64,000 nt of DNA, from positions 195,770-259,769 of the forward strand of contig JAJAGP010000944.1 in NCBI GenBank assembly GCA_025084515.1, given 5' to 3'. A program made the translations under genes and the position numbers. The notes beneath the pieces were generated by a model that did not search any database, was not told where the DNA came from, and worked only from the letters and a program-made list of their open reading frames with translations. Positions 36,401-49,500 of the stretch are shown here, piece after piece. The DNA comes from Ancistrus triradiatus. Taxonomy: Eukaryota > Chordata > Actinopteri > Siluriformes > Loricariidae. Each line of letters begins with the position of its first letter. Positions within the stretch are counted from its first letter, which is position 1.

Positions 36401-39400
36401 GATTAGCAGTTTATTTGAAGGTTAAATTACACTCAGGTGTTTTCAATCAATGGGATGACAATCAGGTGTGAGTGGGCACCCTGTATTATTTTAAAAAACA
36501 GGGATCTATCAAAGTCTGCTCTTCACAATACGTTTGTGGAAGTATATCATGACACGAACAAAGGAGATTTCTGAGGACCTCAGAAAAAGAGTTGTTGATG
36601 CTCATTAGGCAGGAAAAGGTTACAAAACCATCTCTAAAGAGTTTGGACTCAACCAACACGCAGTCAGACAGATTGAGTACAAATGGAGGAAATTCAAGAC
36701 CATTGTTACCCTCCCCAAGAGTGGTCGACCAAGAAAGATCACTCCAAGAGTGTGTGATATAGTTGGCGAGGTCACAAAGGACCCCAGGGTAACTTCTAAG
36801 CAACTGAAGGCCTCTCTTGCATTGGCTAATCTTAATGTCAGCTATGCAGTAAAACAACTTTTCAAATTTAGGCAAACCCTTGACTAACGCTAATTTTATT
36901 CCTTTTCATGCTCTCAGTTGCAATTATGTTAGGCCTTGGACCCAACTGTATAGATTATTTCTGACAGGGGTTTACTGCTAATTGAATGAGAAGTAAAAAA
37001 AAATTATTCCTCCACTTTAAGGTCTTTTTTTACTTGTAGAACAATTTGACATTGTCTTACGTATTATAGGTATATTTTTGTGGGTTATATGTATAAAGTT
37101 TGTAGTGGCTGGTTTGTTGAGTGGTGTCCATTGTGCCCTCTTATGTTTATTTTATAGTAATACAGTTATTTTTTCCATTATTGAGAAAGTGGTTAGGGCA
37201 GCATGGTGACACAGCTCCAGCTTCCCCGGTTCGATCTTGACCTCGGACTCCACCTGTCTGGAGTTTGCACCTGTCTCTGCCTGGGGTTTACTATGGGTTC
37301 TCTGGTTTCCTCTCACATTCCAAAGACGTGTGCTAGGGGTTTAGAAAGTGTGTATGTGTGTGTGTGTGTATGTGTGTGTGTGCGTGTGCGTGTGCGTGTG
37401 CGTGTGCGTGTGTGCGTGTGTGCGTGTGTGCGTGTGTGCGTGTGCGTGTGTGCGTGTGCGTGTGTGCGTGTGCGTGTGTGTGTGTGTGTGTCCCACAATG
37501 GGTTGACATCCGGCCTTACGCCCTGTGCTGGCAGCTAGGCACCGGCTTTCCCGTGAACCTGACCAGGAATAAGTGGATAAGAAAATTAATGAATGAGAAA
37601 GTTAACTAACGTTCACAGTATTTTTCTGTTATTCAAAGTTATTAAAAACTCAACAGCAGTATATTCTGTCATCTAGTCCCCCCCCAGCCCCTGCACAAAT
37701 TGTATTATTTTTTCCTGTTAGAGGTATTAAAAAGGTCTTAAAAATCATTCAATTTGAACTTAAAAAATGTGCAGATACCTTGACTTTAGCACTTGTCGTT
37801 TGAGCGTCGTTCACCATGCTTCTCATTTGTTTGCATGTACAGACTGTTTTTCTTGTCCTTATTCCCTAAGCAGTGCAATATAAAAACTATTTGCATAGTA
37901 TTTACAGTGATGCAGTCGTTAAGTGTCGGCTCACAGGTCCAGATATCCCCAGTTTGATTCCCAGGCCGGAGTCTGTCTGTGTGGAGTTTGTATGTTCTCC
38001 CTGTTTCTGCATGGGTACCTCCCACATTCCAAAGACATGCCTTAGGCCATGTGCTGCCTCTGGTGTCTTTGTGTGTGTGTGCACCCTGTGATGGATTGGT
38101 GCTGGATCGGCACTGGATTGGCATCCTGTCTGGGGTTGAATACCCGCCATGTTGCTGTTTAATCCCTGTTTTCCCACAGCCCTGAATTAAATTAAAGTGG
38201 GTAGGAAAATGAATGAATGAATCTGAAAATGCTGTAACAAAATTGACCAAGACAAAAAAATTTTTTTAATAAGTTATGTTGGGTATGTCGGTGCTGTTAA
38301 GTAAGTTATATAACAAAGTAGTATGAGCCTTTTTGTGTAATTTGTCCAGCTAGCATGGCTAATTAGAGTGTAAAGTCCATCAGATTAAAATGGAGACAAC
38401 ATACACAATAGAACAGAATCCTGCAGAAGCTGGAGCAGTTTTCAAATAAGTGTGGTATTACTGTTTGCAGGGTCCATTTTAATTTAGGTTTGTACTTCTC
38501 TGTATATGTGCAGGCATGGTGTATGACCTTTCACATTTGATGCAGGTGCATTTCTGTCTACACATTTCTGCACAACGTAGACGTGTGCTCTAGGTGGCAG
38601 TTTCACATATACCACATTAAAATCCAGTGGTACCTCAGTTCTCATCGTTAATTAGTTCCAGAAGGTTCTGTGCTTTACAAAGGGGATATGTTATGACAAA
38701 GCCATAAGTTGATTGATACATGACTGTATCATGAACTGAGGAGTTTAATGAGTTTAATGTTTGGTAGAGCAGATACTATGATATGTATATGTTTAAAACA
38801 CTTGCATTAACCTACAGTTGGCCAAAATCATACAAAGTCAACACAAAGTTTAATTTATGATAAATTGTTGAAAAATCCTATGTAATTTAGTGAGTAATGG
38901 ATAGAAGGTGAAAAAGTGAAAGCAAAACACTTACTCTATACAGTGGTGCTTGAAAGTTTGTGAACCCTTTAGAATGTTCTATATTTCTGCATAAATATGG
39001 CCTAAAACATCAGATTTTCACACAAGTTATAAACGTAGATAAAGAGTCAAGTCAAGTCAGATCTATTTATATAGCGCTTTTTACAATGGAGCATTGTCTC
39101 AAAGCAACTTTACAAGTTTAGATTATCTTCTAATAACTACGTCCAATCCCAAATTGAGCAAGCCTAGGGCGACAGTGGCAAGGAAAAACTCTGAGTGAAG
39201 AGAACCCAGTTAAACAAATGAGACAAAAATATTATACTTTGTCATTTATTTATTGAGGAAAAAGATCCAATATTACATATTAGTGAGTGGCAAATGTGTG
39301 TGAACCTGCACAATTTTAGCTCATTCCTTCGTACAGAACAGCTTCAACTCTGGTGGGTTTCCTCACATTAACTGCTGGCTTCAGGTCCTTCCACAACATT

Positions 39401-42400
39401 TCGATTGGATTAAGGCCAGGACTTTGACTTGGCCATTCCAAAACATTAACTTTATTCTTCTTTAACCATTCTTTGGTAGAACAACTTGTGTGCTTAGGGT
39501 CGTTGTCTTGCTGCATGACTCACCTTCTCTTGAGATTCAGTTCATGGACAGATATCCTGACGGTTTCCTTTAGAATACTCTCATTTAATTCAGAGTTCAT
39601 TGTTCCATCAATGATGACAAGCCGTCCTGACCCAGATGCAGAAAAACAGGCCCAAACCATAATACTACCACCACCATGTTTCACAGATGGGATAAGGTTC
39701 TTAAGCTGGAGTGCAGTGTTTTCCTTATCCAAACACAACGCTTTTCATTTAAACCAAAAAGTTCTATTTTGGTCTCATCCGTTCACAAAACATTCTTCCA
39801 ATAGCCTTCTGGCTTGTCCATGTGATCTTTAGTTAACTGCAGAAGAGCAGCAATGTTCTTTTTGGAGAGCAGTGGCTTTCTCCTTGCAACCCTGTTATGC
39901 ACACCATTGTTGTTCAGTGTTCTTCTGATGGTGGACTCATGAACATTAACATTAGCCAATGAGAGAGCGGCCTTCAGTTGCTTAGAAGTTACCCTGGGGT
40001 CCTTTGTGACCTCGCCAAATATTACACGTTTTGCTCTTGGAGTGATCTTTGTTGGTCGACCACTCCTGGGGAGGATAATATAGAAAAAATCTAAAGGGTT
40101 CACAAACTTTCAAGCACCACTGTAGGTGAACTCAGCATGCTAAGATAACTGCAGCATGTGTTCTGGAACATTCAGTTCCTGTTTTGTTTATGGGTTGGCT
40201 TTTATAAACTAACCTTTTAAGGACCCATAGAGACGTATTTACATTAAGAATACAGTACTATAGATGCAATAACAAAGTAAAACACAATAAACACAGTGGA
40301 CATCTTCTCTGAGCCATTGCTATTGTGAACCTGAATCACTGTGTACTGAATCGTGAATCATGAATGGAGTTTCGGCTGAAACGAGTCACACCGCTTAACT
40401 CATATATGTTTAAGCAAGTGTGCCAAGTACTGAACAAACAACGAAATCTGAGAAACATTTTTCTAGTCGAAGTCTATCGAGAACTGAATTCTTTTTATTG
40501 GGAGAAGTCAGGAGAGGCAAGTACAGAATTAACTTGTGACAAATCTAGTGTCAGTATAAGAAATTATTGTTTTAAATAAAAACTGAGATTATAATTTCTG
40601 TTACAATATCTGAACAAAGTACACACAGGAGGGGAATATTAAAATAAAAAAAATAGTTATCAGAATTTTTTGACTTTCCCTTGTTATTACAACACAGTTT
40701 AAAATATAAGAACTTTTTACAATATGAAAGGCGAGGCTTACTTTAAATAGTAACCAGGAAACTAGGGTGAAGCTGTCACTAAAATCTAAACAAAGTCTGG
40801 TCTTTGTCGTCCTATGTAATCTAGCCATTTAGACCAAATCTGGTAAAATTTGTCTTTCTGAATTCTTAAAGAATAGGTTAGTTTTTCCATGACAAATATT
40901 TCATAAACGATATCAGTCCACTCATGTATTTTAGGAGGTTCAGTGGACAACCATTTTCTTGTGATTACCTTCTTACTTGCGACCAACAAAATCGACAGTA
41001 ATTTCTTATCATTATGACACATATCCACAGAGAGGTTTCCCAGATATAGAGAAACAAAATCAAATGGTATATTTATCCGGAATGTAGTAGGCCGTCTGGC
41101 GGTGGATAGCTTTCCCAGCATCCAGATATATATTATATATTATTATATATAATATATTATATATATTATTATTATATATATATTATATTATTATATAGAC
41201 CAAAATAGTACAGTCCCAGAAAATGTGAAAATGCCCTGCCCCGTCGGAACCGCACATTCTCCAACACCCGGATCCTGAACCTTAATATCGTTTCTGTGCA
41301 GGTGTAATAAAAAAATCTAAGGATGTTTTTCCAGCTGAATTCTCTCCAGGTTAAGCTAGTTGTTGTGGTCCACTGAAATTCACATATTTTTTCCCAATTG
41401 TCCTCAGTGAGTGATATTTTCCCCTCTTTTTCCCACTTTTCCTTAATGTACAGGGTATTATCCTTCTTAGAAATAAGGAATTCTTTACAAAGTTTTGATA
41501 TAATTTTAGGGCAAGTATCTGATTTAATAGATAAGCTAATGTATTTAAGGACTCCTGCGTCAAGAGCTTTTAGGTTAACGTGTTTGAAAGATTCGTTAAA
41601 GTAATGTCGTATTTGGAGATATCTGTAAAAATCACTCTGTTCCAGTCCATATTTTTCTTTCAGGGATTGGAATGAATGAAATAAACCATTATGCAGAAAA
41701 GTGCTAATAGTTGTTAGTCCCTTCTCTGCCCACATTTTAAAGCCATTATCACTTTTGTTTGGGGGAAACTCCACATCATAGGCACACCATTTAAGTAATT
41801 TTACAGAACCCTGGATCCCAGTTAACTTAATTGTCTTTTCCCAAATTTTCATAGTTAAGTCAATCCAGGGATTCTCCCGTTCTTAAATCTGCTTCATTAA
41901 TGCTCTGTCTGCTACCATAGCCTCTAACGGGAAACCTACTGCCAGAGAAATTTCAATTTCCTTCCATCTTGCTACATAATGTTTATTGCACCAACCTATT
42001 AAAGGCTTTAACTGGGAAGCATAGAAATAATCACGGAGGCACGGAAGGGCAACTCCACCCTTTTCTTTTCGCTGTTGTAGTGTGGTATACCTCAATCTGG
42101 GCTTTCTCCCCTGCCAGACGAAACAAGAGATCAATTTGTCCCACTCTCTAAATTGTTGGTCAGATATCTCTACTGGTAGGGACTGAAAAGGATAAAGTAG
42201 TCGAGGTAATATATTGATTTTGATTGTCTCTACCCTCCTAATTAAGTTAAGACAAGGGATTAAGTTCCATCTCTGCATATCTGTCTTAACGTTTAAGGGA
42301 CCATAGTTCGCCTGAAACAAATCTGACAGGTCTTTTGGTAAAACCACCCTCAGATACTTTATGGAATTTGCCTGCCACTGAAATGCATATGCATCTCTAA

Positions 42401-43503
42401 GTGTTCTTGGAGGTACAAAGTTCAGAGTAATCACCTGAGTCTTTTGTATGTTAAGTTTATAGCCTGAAAGTGGCCCAAATTCCTCCAGAGTGGCCATCAG
42501 TTCCACAAATGAGTGAGTAGGCTGCCCTAGATACATTAAAATGTCATCTGCAAATAATGCAATTTTATGTTCTGAACCCTGCACCTCAATTCCCTTAATA
42601 TTTTGATTCTGTCTTATTACCTGACTTAATGAAAACAACAATGGTCAAATTGGGCATCCTTGCCTAGTCCCTCTTTCCAGTACAAATGCGTTTGAAAAGG
42701 TTCCCATTTATTTTAATTCTTGCACTGGGCTTATTATATATTGATTGTATTAATCTAAGAAATGCATGATGAAAGCCAAATTTTTGTAAAACTTTATACA
42801 AAAATGTAGGGCTGCAACTAACGATTATTTTAATAATCGATTAATCGGTCGATTATTTTTTTGATTAATCGATGAATCAGATTTTTTTTTAAATTCCATG
42901 TCTTTATTCAGAAATATAACATTGAATAACAGAGCAAATAAGTGATAATTGAATAATAATAAATTAAATGTATTAATAAATTAAAATAACAAATTAAATA
43001 ATAGTGTGTATACTTGTATTTTTTCTGTTTCTTCCTTCTTGGTGCCGTAACAAGATAATTTCCCCCTGTGGGATAATAAAAGGCTATCTTATCTTATCTT
43101 AATAAAGAAGAATAAATGCATCTTTGATGCAAACACTACATACAAACTCATTCACGCTTTTTTCTTTAGGAACTTTGCATTGCAATGCAAAAATGTTAAC
43201 ATGTCAACATGCTCCTGGCTAAAGCTGGCTCTTTTTTTTTTTAGAGACTATATTTCCTGCCGCAGAGAACAGACGCTCAGACAGTGTTGCATGTTACACA
43301 TTGTTTTAGTTGTGTGAAGGACTTAAGCCGAACCTTCTTCTCTGCGTCAGTCATGTTTTCGTTTGTAGAATTTATTTCATTCTTAATTAGGGTTGCCAAC
43401 TTCTTCAACCCCCAAATCAGGGACACTTTCCTCCAGGTGTGTTCGCATGTGTGTGCTTACCCCCAGCAGCTTATTTATTTATTTTTTATATATATATTGT
43501 AAT

Positions 43504-43583
<80 letters not shown>

Positions 43584-46500
43584 TATTAATTCTACGCATT
43601 TTCAGAAAATGAATTGTGAAAGCTTTCACAAGTCTGAAAATGCCTAAAAGTCATAAATATTATATATAAAAATGCTTTTTATACTAAATTTGATCTGTGA
43701 ACGCTTTCATAAATCAGATTATGCCTAAAAGTAATAAATAATATCATTACAACAATTTATAAGACAAAGTTATATCTGTGAAAGTTTTCACAAATCAGAA
43801 AATGCCTACACATAATACACAGTATGTAAATAACTGCCTATTAGACAGAATTATATCTGTGATAGTTTTCAGAACTGATGGAGGGTAACTTTAGACTGTG
43901 CTGATTCTCTATATGATCAGTTTTTGAAGTTATATGGCTGCTTGGGTGGTTTTATGGCGAGTTAAATTAAAGGCTTAATTATTTCGCATGTTATCATTTT
44001 CCGTCCTCACGGTTTATACGAGCCACGTACAGACAGAATGAAAACTGAAAAGTTTCACAAGTCAGCCTGGTCACCTTACTGCAGGTGTCAGTAATCTAAG
44101 TGCTCACCTTTAGAAGTTATAAGCTTTTGAAAATAAAGCCCTAAAATGTAATATCGAATGATTTCGGCTTAGACGATGACGTCACCTGAATTCACAAATC
44201 AAGACGAGCCAAATGTAGCATTAATCACAGTTTAAGGTGACTTCATCACGGAGTGCAAGATGAAAAAAGCTCCGAATCGCAACCGCAAGCCAACTTGACT
44301 GCCGTACCCACTCTTTTTTATAGTTGCACAGTCTTTTTTCTTTACAGGTTCACTGCTCATTTAGACAGCATAAGGCTCCGCTCACAGCGCGCGCGCACGC
44401 ACACACACGCACACACACGCACACACACACACACACACAGGTCTGTCACTAATGTAGCTACTACACCCGGAAGTTCGTATCAGTTTGGCGCGTTATTGGC
44501 CAATGAGGCTGTGGGGACAAATCAAAATTGCCCATAAATCGTGATGTCCCGGACAATACGGGACGGTTGGCAACCCTATTCTTAACGCTAACTTACTTTG
44601 AATGTTCCGCCTCCGCACCGGCTCCGCCTCGCTCGTATTGTTTTCTCGCGTTGACGAAGTGTCGCAAGTAACGTAAGCGGATATGACAAGGGGAGGGACA
44701 CATAAATCATGCGACCCAACGAATCGATAATGAAATTCGTTGTCGACGCTTTTAGTAATCGATTGTTATCGATTTTATCGATTCGTTGTTGCAGCCCTAC
44801 AAAAATGACCATCCAACTGAGTCAAATGCCTTCTCCGCATCTAGACTCACTAGCATTGCCTCAAGTTTGTTTTGATGAATGTGTCTCATAATGTGCAAGG
44901 TTCTCCTTATGTTATCTTGTGTTTGTCTCTGTCGTATAAAGCCAGTTTGGTCTAAGTGAGTAAGGTTAGGCAGAAACTGCTCAACTCTCCATGCTAAAAT
45001 TGAGGTGAATAGTTTATGATCCAAATTAAGAACACTGATTGGTCTGTAGTTCCCACAATCTAGAATATCCTTTCCCTCTTTTGGTATAACTGAAATAATT
45101 GCTTCCCTCCAAGATAGTGGGATCTCTCCCGTTTCTATTACCCAGTTCATAGCCGATAACAATATTGGGGCAAGTTGATGTTTGAGCGATTTATACCATT
45201 CGATAGTGTACCCGTCCGGTCCTGGAGATTTTCCTGGTTTTAATCGAGAGGTGGCTAAATTTAACTCCTCTGCAGTTATTTTCTGTGTAAGCCTTTCATT
45301 CTGTGAGTCTGTTACACCAGGCAGTTGTAAAGAGTCTAGGAATTTATCAATCTGGAGATCATTTGGCAGTTGTGTTTGTGAGTATAAATCCTTATGATAC
45401 ATCTCAAAACTTTCTTGTATTTTCTCCATTTTAGTTTCTATCTCTCTAGTTTTGGGGTTTCTAATTCTATAGATGGTGTTATCTGCTTGTTGTTTCCGTA
45501 GTTTGTAGGCTAAGAGTTTTGCCGATCTTCCTCCCACTTCGTAGTGTCTTTGTTTTAAATAAAGAAGCGCCTCCTGTGTTTTTAAACTATATATCTCATT
45601 AATCTCATTTTTTAATCTTTTTATTTCCTGATCCAATTTTGTGTGGGGTGTATTGTAGTTAGTTGTCTGTAACCTTTTTAGTTGAGCCTGTAATTGTTCT
45701 AATTTTTGAGACCTCAATTTTTTATTGATAGATGTCATCTCTATGATTTTTTCCCCTCATAACGGCCTTCATAGCATCCCACAGTACTGCTGGTGAAACA
45801 TCTCCATTATCATTTTGTACAAGATATTCTCTAATATCAAATCTCAAATTCTGTACATTCAGCGGGTTATTCATAATGGATGAATTCAACCTCCATGACG
45901 TTGTTCTATGTGTCCTACCCAGTTTAACAGATAAGTGGACTGGGGCATGATCAGATAAATCTATTGTACCAATATCACTACCCCCCACTTTATATCTATC
46001 TCGGCTAAAAATAAGAAAATAATCTATTCTTGAGTAGGTTGAATGAGGCGAGGAATGATGTGTATAATCCCTAGCGGATGGGTACAACTCCCTCCAAATA
46101 TCTATTAATCCCAATTCCTTCATTACCAAGTTGATTTTATTACTCACCAAGCTTTGTTGGCTGATCACTCTAGAACAGTCTAGTTTTGGATTCAGGCGAA
46201 TATTCCAGTCCCCACCACAAATCAGTGTACCCTGTGAGCTGGCCATCATATCAAACATCTTTTTATAGAAATTCTAATCACTTCCCGGAGGGGCATATAT
46301 ATTCCATAATGAGACCACTGAACCTTCTATTTTCCCTGTGACCATTACAAATCTCCCTTCTTCATCCCTAATATCTGATATATGTTCAAATAACAATGTA
46401 TTCGATATCAAGATTGCTACACCCCTTTCATGCCCTACTTTATGTGATGAGGAGTACAAGTACTTAAAACCCATGGACTTTAGTTTGGTATGCTCTGTTT

Positions 46501-49500
46501 TGTTCAAATGTGTTTCTTGTAAGAAAGCGATGTGTGCTTTTTCTTTTTTCAGTTTAGACAAAATTTTCCGTCTTTTAATTGGATTTAGGACTGCATTTTT
46601 TTTTATATCAGAAAAACAAGTGAAAAGGCAATCCTCCCATAATCTCTTCTGAAAGCCATAGTTAGTAAATCCCCTTAACATCAGGAACAGTTGCAAACAA
46701 ACAACAAGAAAATTAAACAATTTGAAATAGAGAACATTTGTATATACACTTGATAGTTCCGAAAATGTGGTCTTAACACAGACCTTGAGCATGTCAACCC
46801 TTCTGGAGGGAAAGCCTCCATCATTTGTTTTATGAGGGCCCCCCATTGTTTGCCTTAAATGGCATCAAGAATTTGTCCCGACAACATTACTTTATCTGAC
46901 TAGGAAAATAAAATACTTCTGTGTTTTGAAAAATAAACGTTTTTACCCAACGGAATCTAAACACATAAGTGCAGAAGTCCCCTTCAATCATTTGGTGTTT
47001 TGCGTTGGCTAGTGGCTAGTTTTTCTCTGAAGCCCACAGTCCCCCCCGCCGCGGTCGCCCCGTCCCGAACACGGCCTGCTCGGTTGCCATGACAATCGCC
47101 GTATCTGATCCAGAAGCTTGTCGGGCCGACTGATCACTCTCACCGACAGTCCCCGATCAGACATATCGCATGTTGCCTCCTCCACCGAGTCGTACATCAC
47201 TGTTCCTTCATCATAAAAAACCTTCAGCTTTACCGGATACAGAGTCCGAAACTTAGTTGTTATCTTTCAAAACCCGAAGCGCCTCAGCGTATTCTCGTCG
47301 TTTGGCGAGGATTCCGGACGCATAATCGTGGTCCAGAGTTATCCTGCTGTTTTCCCACATGAAACCTTTTTTTTGCCACGCCAGTTTCAAAGCTTCTTCC
47401 TTCGTTCTATAGCTAAGGAATCTGACGACCAGCGATCTCGGGGGCGCCACGGCGCGGTGAGCTCGCTCTATCAGGATGTCTGTGGTAGCTTACTAATACA
47501 TTTTAAGTTTTAAAAACACAGCCACAATTAGTGTAAAATGCGTCCAAAGTAAGGAAGCATCTATCTGGCAGGACCGTTGTGTCATGTGATCACATGCGTC
47601 ATAGTTTTGTTTTGGTATGCTTCGCTAGAGCGTAAGTGGAAAATCGGAGCTCGAAAGCCCTCAAAAGTTCAGATCCACTTTCCCAGAAAATGTTAAATAC
47701 CGTATGTGTGGAAAGCTGACTTTTCAATTCTAAAATGGCAAAACATCTGAAGCACCAGCATGAAATGCTTCAACATTGTACCGTGTTTGACAGACTGGTC
47801 TCCTAGCGCAAGTGCTTCGGAACAGTCTAAAACACTTAATGTGAACAAAGCGTTACGTGGCTTAATGTACTCAGAAATGTGACATAGGAAAACAAAACTT
47901 CTCTCAGTTACTACTATTGATATGTAGGACTGAATGTATAAATAAACTATTCTTCAGTTTCTTGTTGGTGATAAATTTGGTGCAGCAGTAATAGAACCCA
48001 ATATAGATTTGGGATTTTATTAGCTGTACAGTCAGTGCACATAGTAAATGCACAGTAGGACTTGAACAATTAGATTAAGATCAAACATCATCACTATTGT
48101 TCTGTTTTTATTTCATATGCGTTTAGTTTCCCCCTCAGACCACGAAATACTGAGTATTATTTTACTGAACTCTTACCAAAAGTCAGGGGTGGCGCAGTAG
48201 TTAGCATGGTCACCTTACAGCACCAGAGGTCCCTGGTTCAGTTCTAACCTAGGACTCCACCTGTGTGGAGTTTGCATGTCCTCCCCATGTCTGAATGTGT
48301 TTACTCTGGGTACTACATTTTTCTCCCACATTCATGCATTATGTTAATCGGTCTCTCTAAATTCGCCCAGTATGAGTGTTTCTGACTAGAATCGATGTAA
48401 CCTTGCTCCTTTTGCGAAGAGCCATCGATACTTGTGCAACCTTAAATAAACAAAATATACAAGCAAACTTATCAAAAGTCATATTGATGACAGATTTTGT
48501 AACTTTATTTGAAGCCAAACAAACAGATAACAGTTCGGCACATGTACGAAGTTCTACAGGAAGAGCTTCCTCAGAAATGGATGTATAGACATTAGATGTA
48601 CACAGTGTAACTCAGCCCTGACAGTTCCTCAGCTCCTGTGTTTGTGATGAGTCGGGTCTACAGAGTTGAGCAACAGAGTGGAGCTCAGACTTTAGAACCC
48701 AGAAAGGACAAGAGGAAATGTTAACCTAACTGTGCCCCAACTATAACAAGACTGACTTTACAGTACTCTAATGTTAATATAGTATCATGTTTGATGGGTG
48801 AGTTGTATCAGATGGAGATGATTTTTTGCTGGGAGTAGATTCTGTTATCTAATAACTGTGTACAACAAGCTTTACATGTTTGTATAAGCTTTAAGCATTC
48901 CTCATTATGTGTATTTCCTAAAGGAAGTGGTGCTGTATTGCCTTGAGAAGGACGTGCGGGAAGTGAACCGCCGGGACAATGCTGGTTACACTGCGCTGCA
49001 TGAGGCTTGTGCTCGTGGCTGTACACAGATTGTAGAGGTGCTGCTGAAGCATGGTGCAGATGTTAACTGTAGCGCACAGGATGGGACACGGTGAGCTATG
49101 CTAACATCACAGCAGCAGCACAGCTAATGAGGGGTGTAAATCAAAATGTGTAGCCTTAAATGACTTATTGGTCATTGTATACTCAGTTTTTGTTGGATCT
49201 CCTATGACATTTTTATTTACTTGTTTTCTGTAGAAGTGTTTTCAGTATAATTTATGAAAAATGACAGATCACGTACTGCATTTCACATATAACAGAGACA
49301 GCCGTTTCAGTGTATTTTACTTACTGCCAAACTATGTCTTTCTCAGCCATGTTTAATGCCTTGATTGTCTGCATTAGCCCTGTATATACATGTATTTCTT
49401 TACTTTTTGTTGGCCTCATACTTTAATTTGATGGAAGCCAAAATTGTATTGTATTACAAACAACACGGAAGATCAGCCAGATGAAACGGTCTCAACCAGT

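Larger units (their letters stand above)
35530..37780. mobile_element. Older DNA element with AGGGTATCTG ends and later insertions
   Basis: The left end agggtatctgaggatcctta and right end of the type aaaatgtgcagatacct are short inverted repeats, each next to 'aaggtcttaaa'-like text. Inside are a BED-finger-like frame (35886-36149), a Tc1 fragment (36227-36890) and a SINE (37195-37607), so the element predates both. The class, perhaps hAT-like, is inferred from the BED-like frame. Confidence 0.4.
38625..40492. mobile_element. CAGTGGTACCT MITE, inverted relative of 2493-3167, split by Tc1
   Basis: Left end cagtggtacctcagttctc. The 3' part (40372-40490: ggctgaaacgagtcacac, tgccaagtactgaacaaac, atttttctagtcgaag) is the reverse complement of 2540-2650. 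The right terminal repeat is decayed. The Tc1 at 38941-40122 was inserted into it at TA. Confidence 0.65.
42807..44799 (-). mobile_element. hAT element with 8-bp target duplication, inserted in the LINE
   Basis: The termini tagggctgcaactaacgatt and cgttgttgcagcccta are inverted repeats. The flanks carry an exact 8-bp duplication, caaaaatg, at 42799-42806 and 44800-44807, as expected for hAT. Minus-strand 43280-43140 gives LSERLFSAAGNIV and RASFSQEHVDMLTFLHCNAK, the hAT C-terminal dimerisation block; the rest of the transposase is missing. It is itself interrupted by 43388-44577. Confidence 0.93.
40570..47490 (-). mobile_element. L1-type LINE, 5'-truncated and inactive, split by a hAT insertion
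   Basis: Read on the minus strand: C-terminal part of ORF1 (47490-46990: ILIERAHRAVAPPRSLVVRF, SRITLDHDYASGILAKRREY); the endonuclease (46640-45720: AHIAFLQETHL, GVAILIS, LWNIYAPPGSD, LICGGDWNIRL); reverse transcriptase (45740-44808: SPGPDGYTIEWYK, NYRPISVLNLDHK, VSLDAEKAFDSVGWSF, resuming after the insertion with GTRQGCPI, ALFADDILMYL); and the long ORF2 C-terminus to a stop near 40785. The catalytic FADD box is intact. Stops separate the endonuclease pieces and disrupt the RT (a stop just after GTRQGCPI), and an AT microsatellite breaks the C-terminus at 41121-41199. The 5' end and poly-A tail are not defined exactly. Confidence 0.9.

Noticed and set aside
37349..37490. CRISPR-like short repeat periodicity
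   Set aside because: Simple dinucleotide repeat without spacers; the genome is vertebrate.
37203..37609. Open frames rich in Val-Cys or His-Thr
   Set aside because: Artefacts of a GT/GC microsatellite inside a SINE.
41121..41199. AT palindromic tract considered as an origin or regulatory cruciform
   Set aside because: It is a microsatellite expansion interrupting the L1 ORF2 3' coding region.
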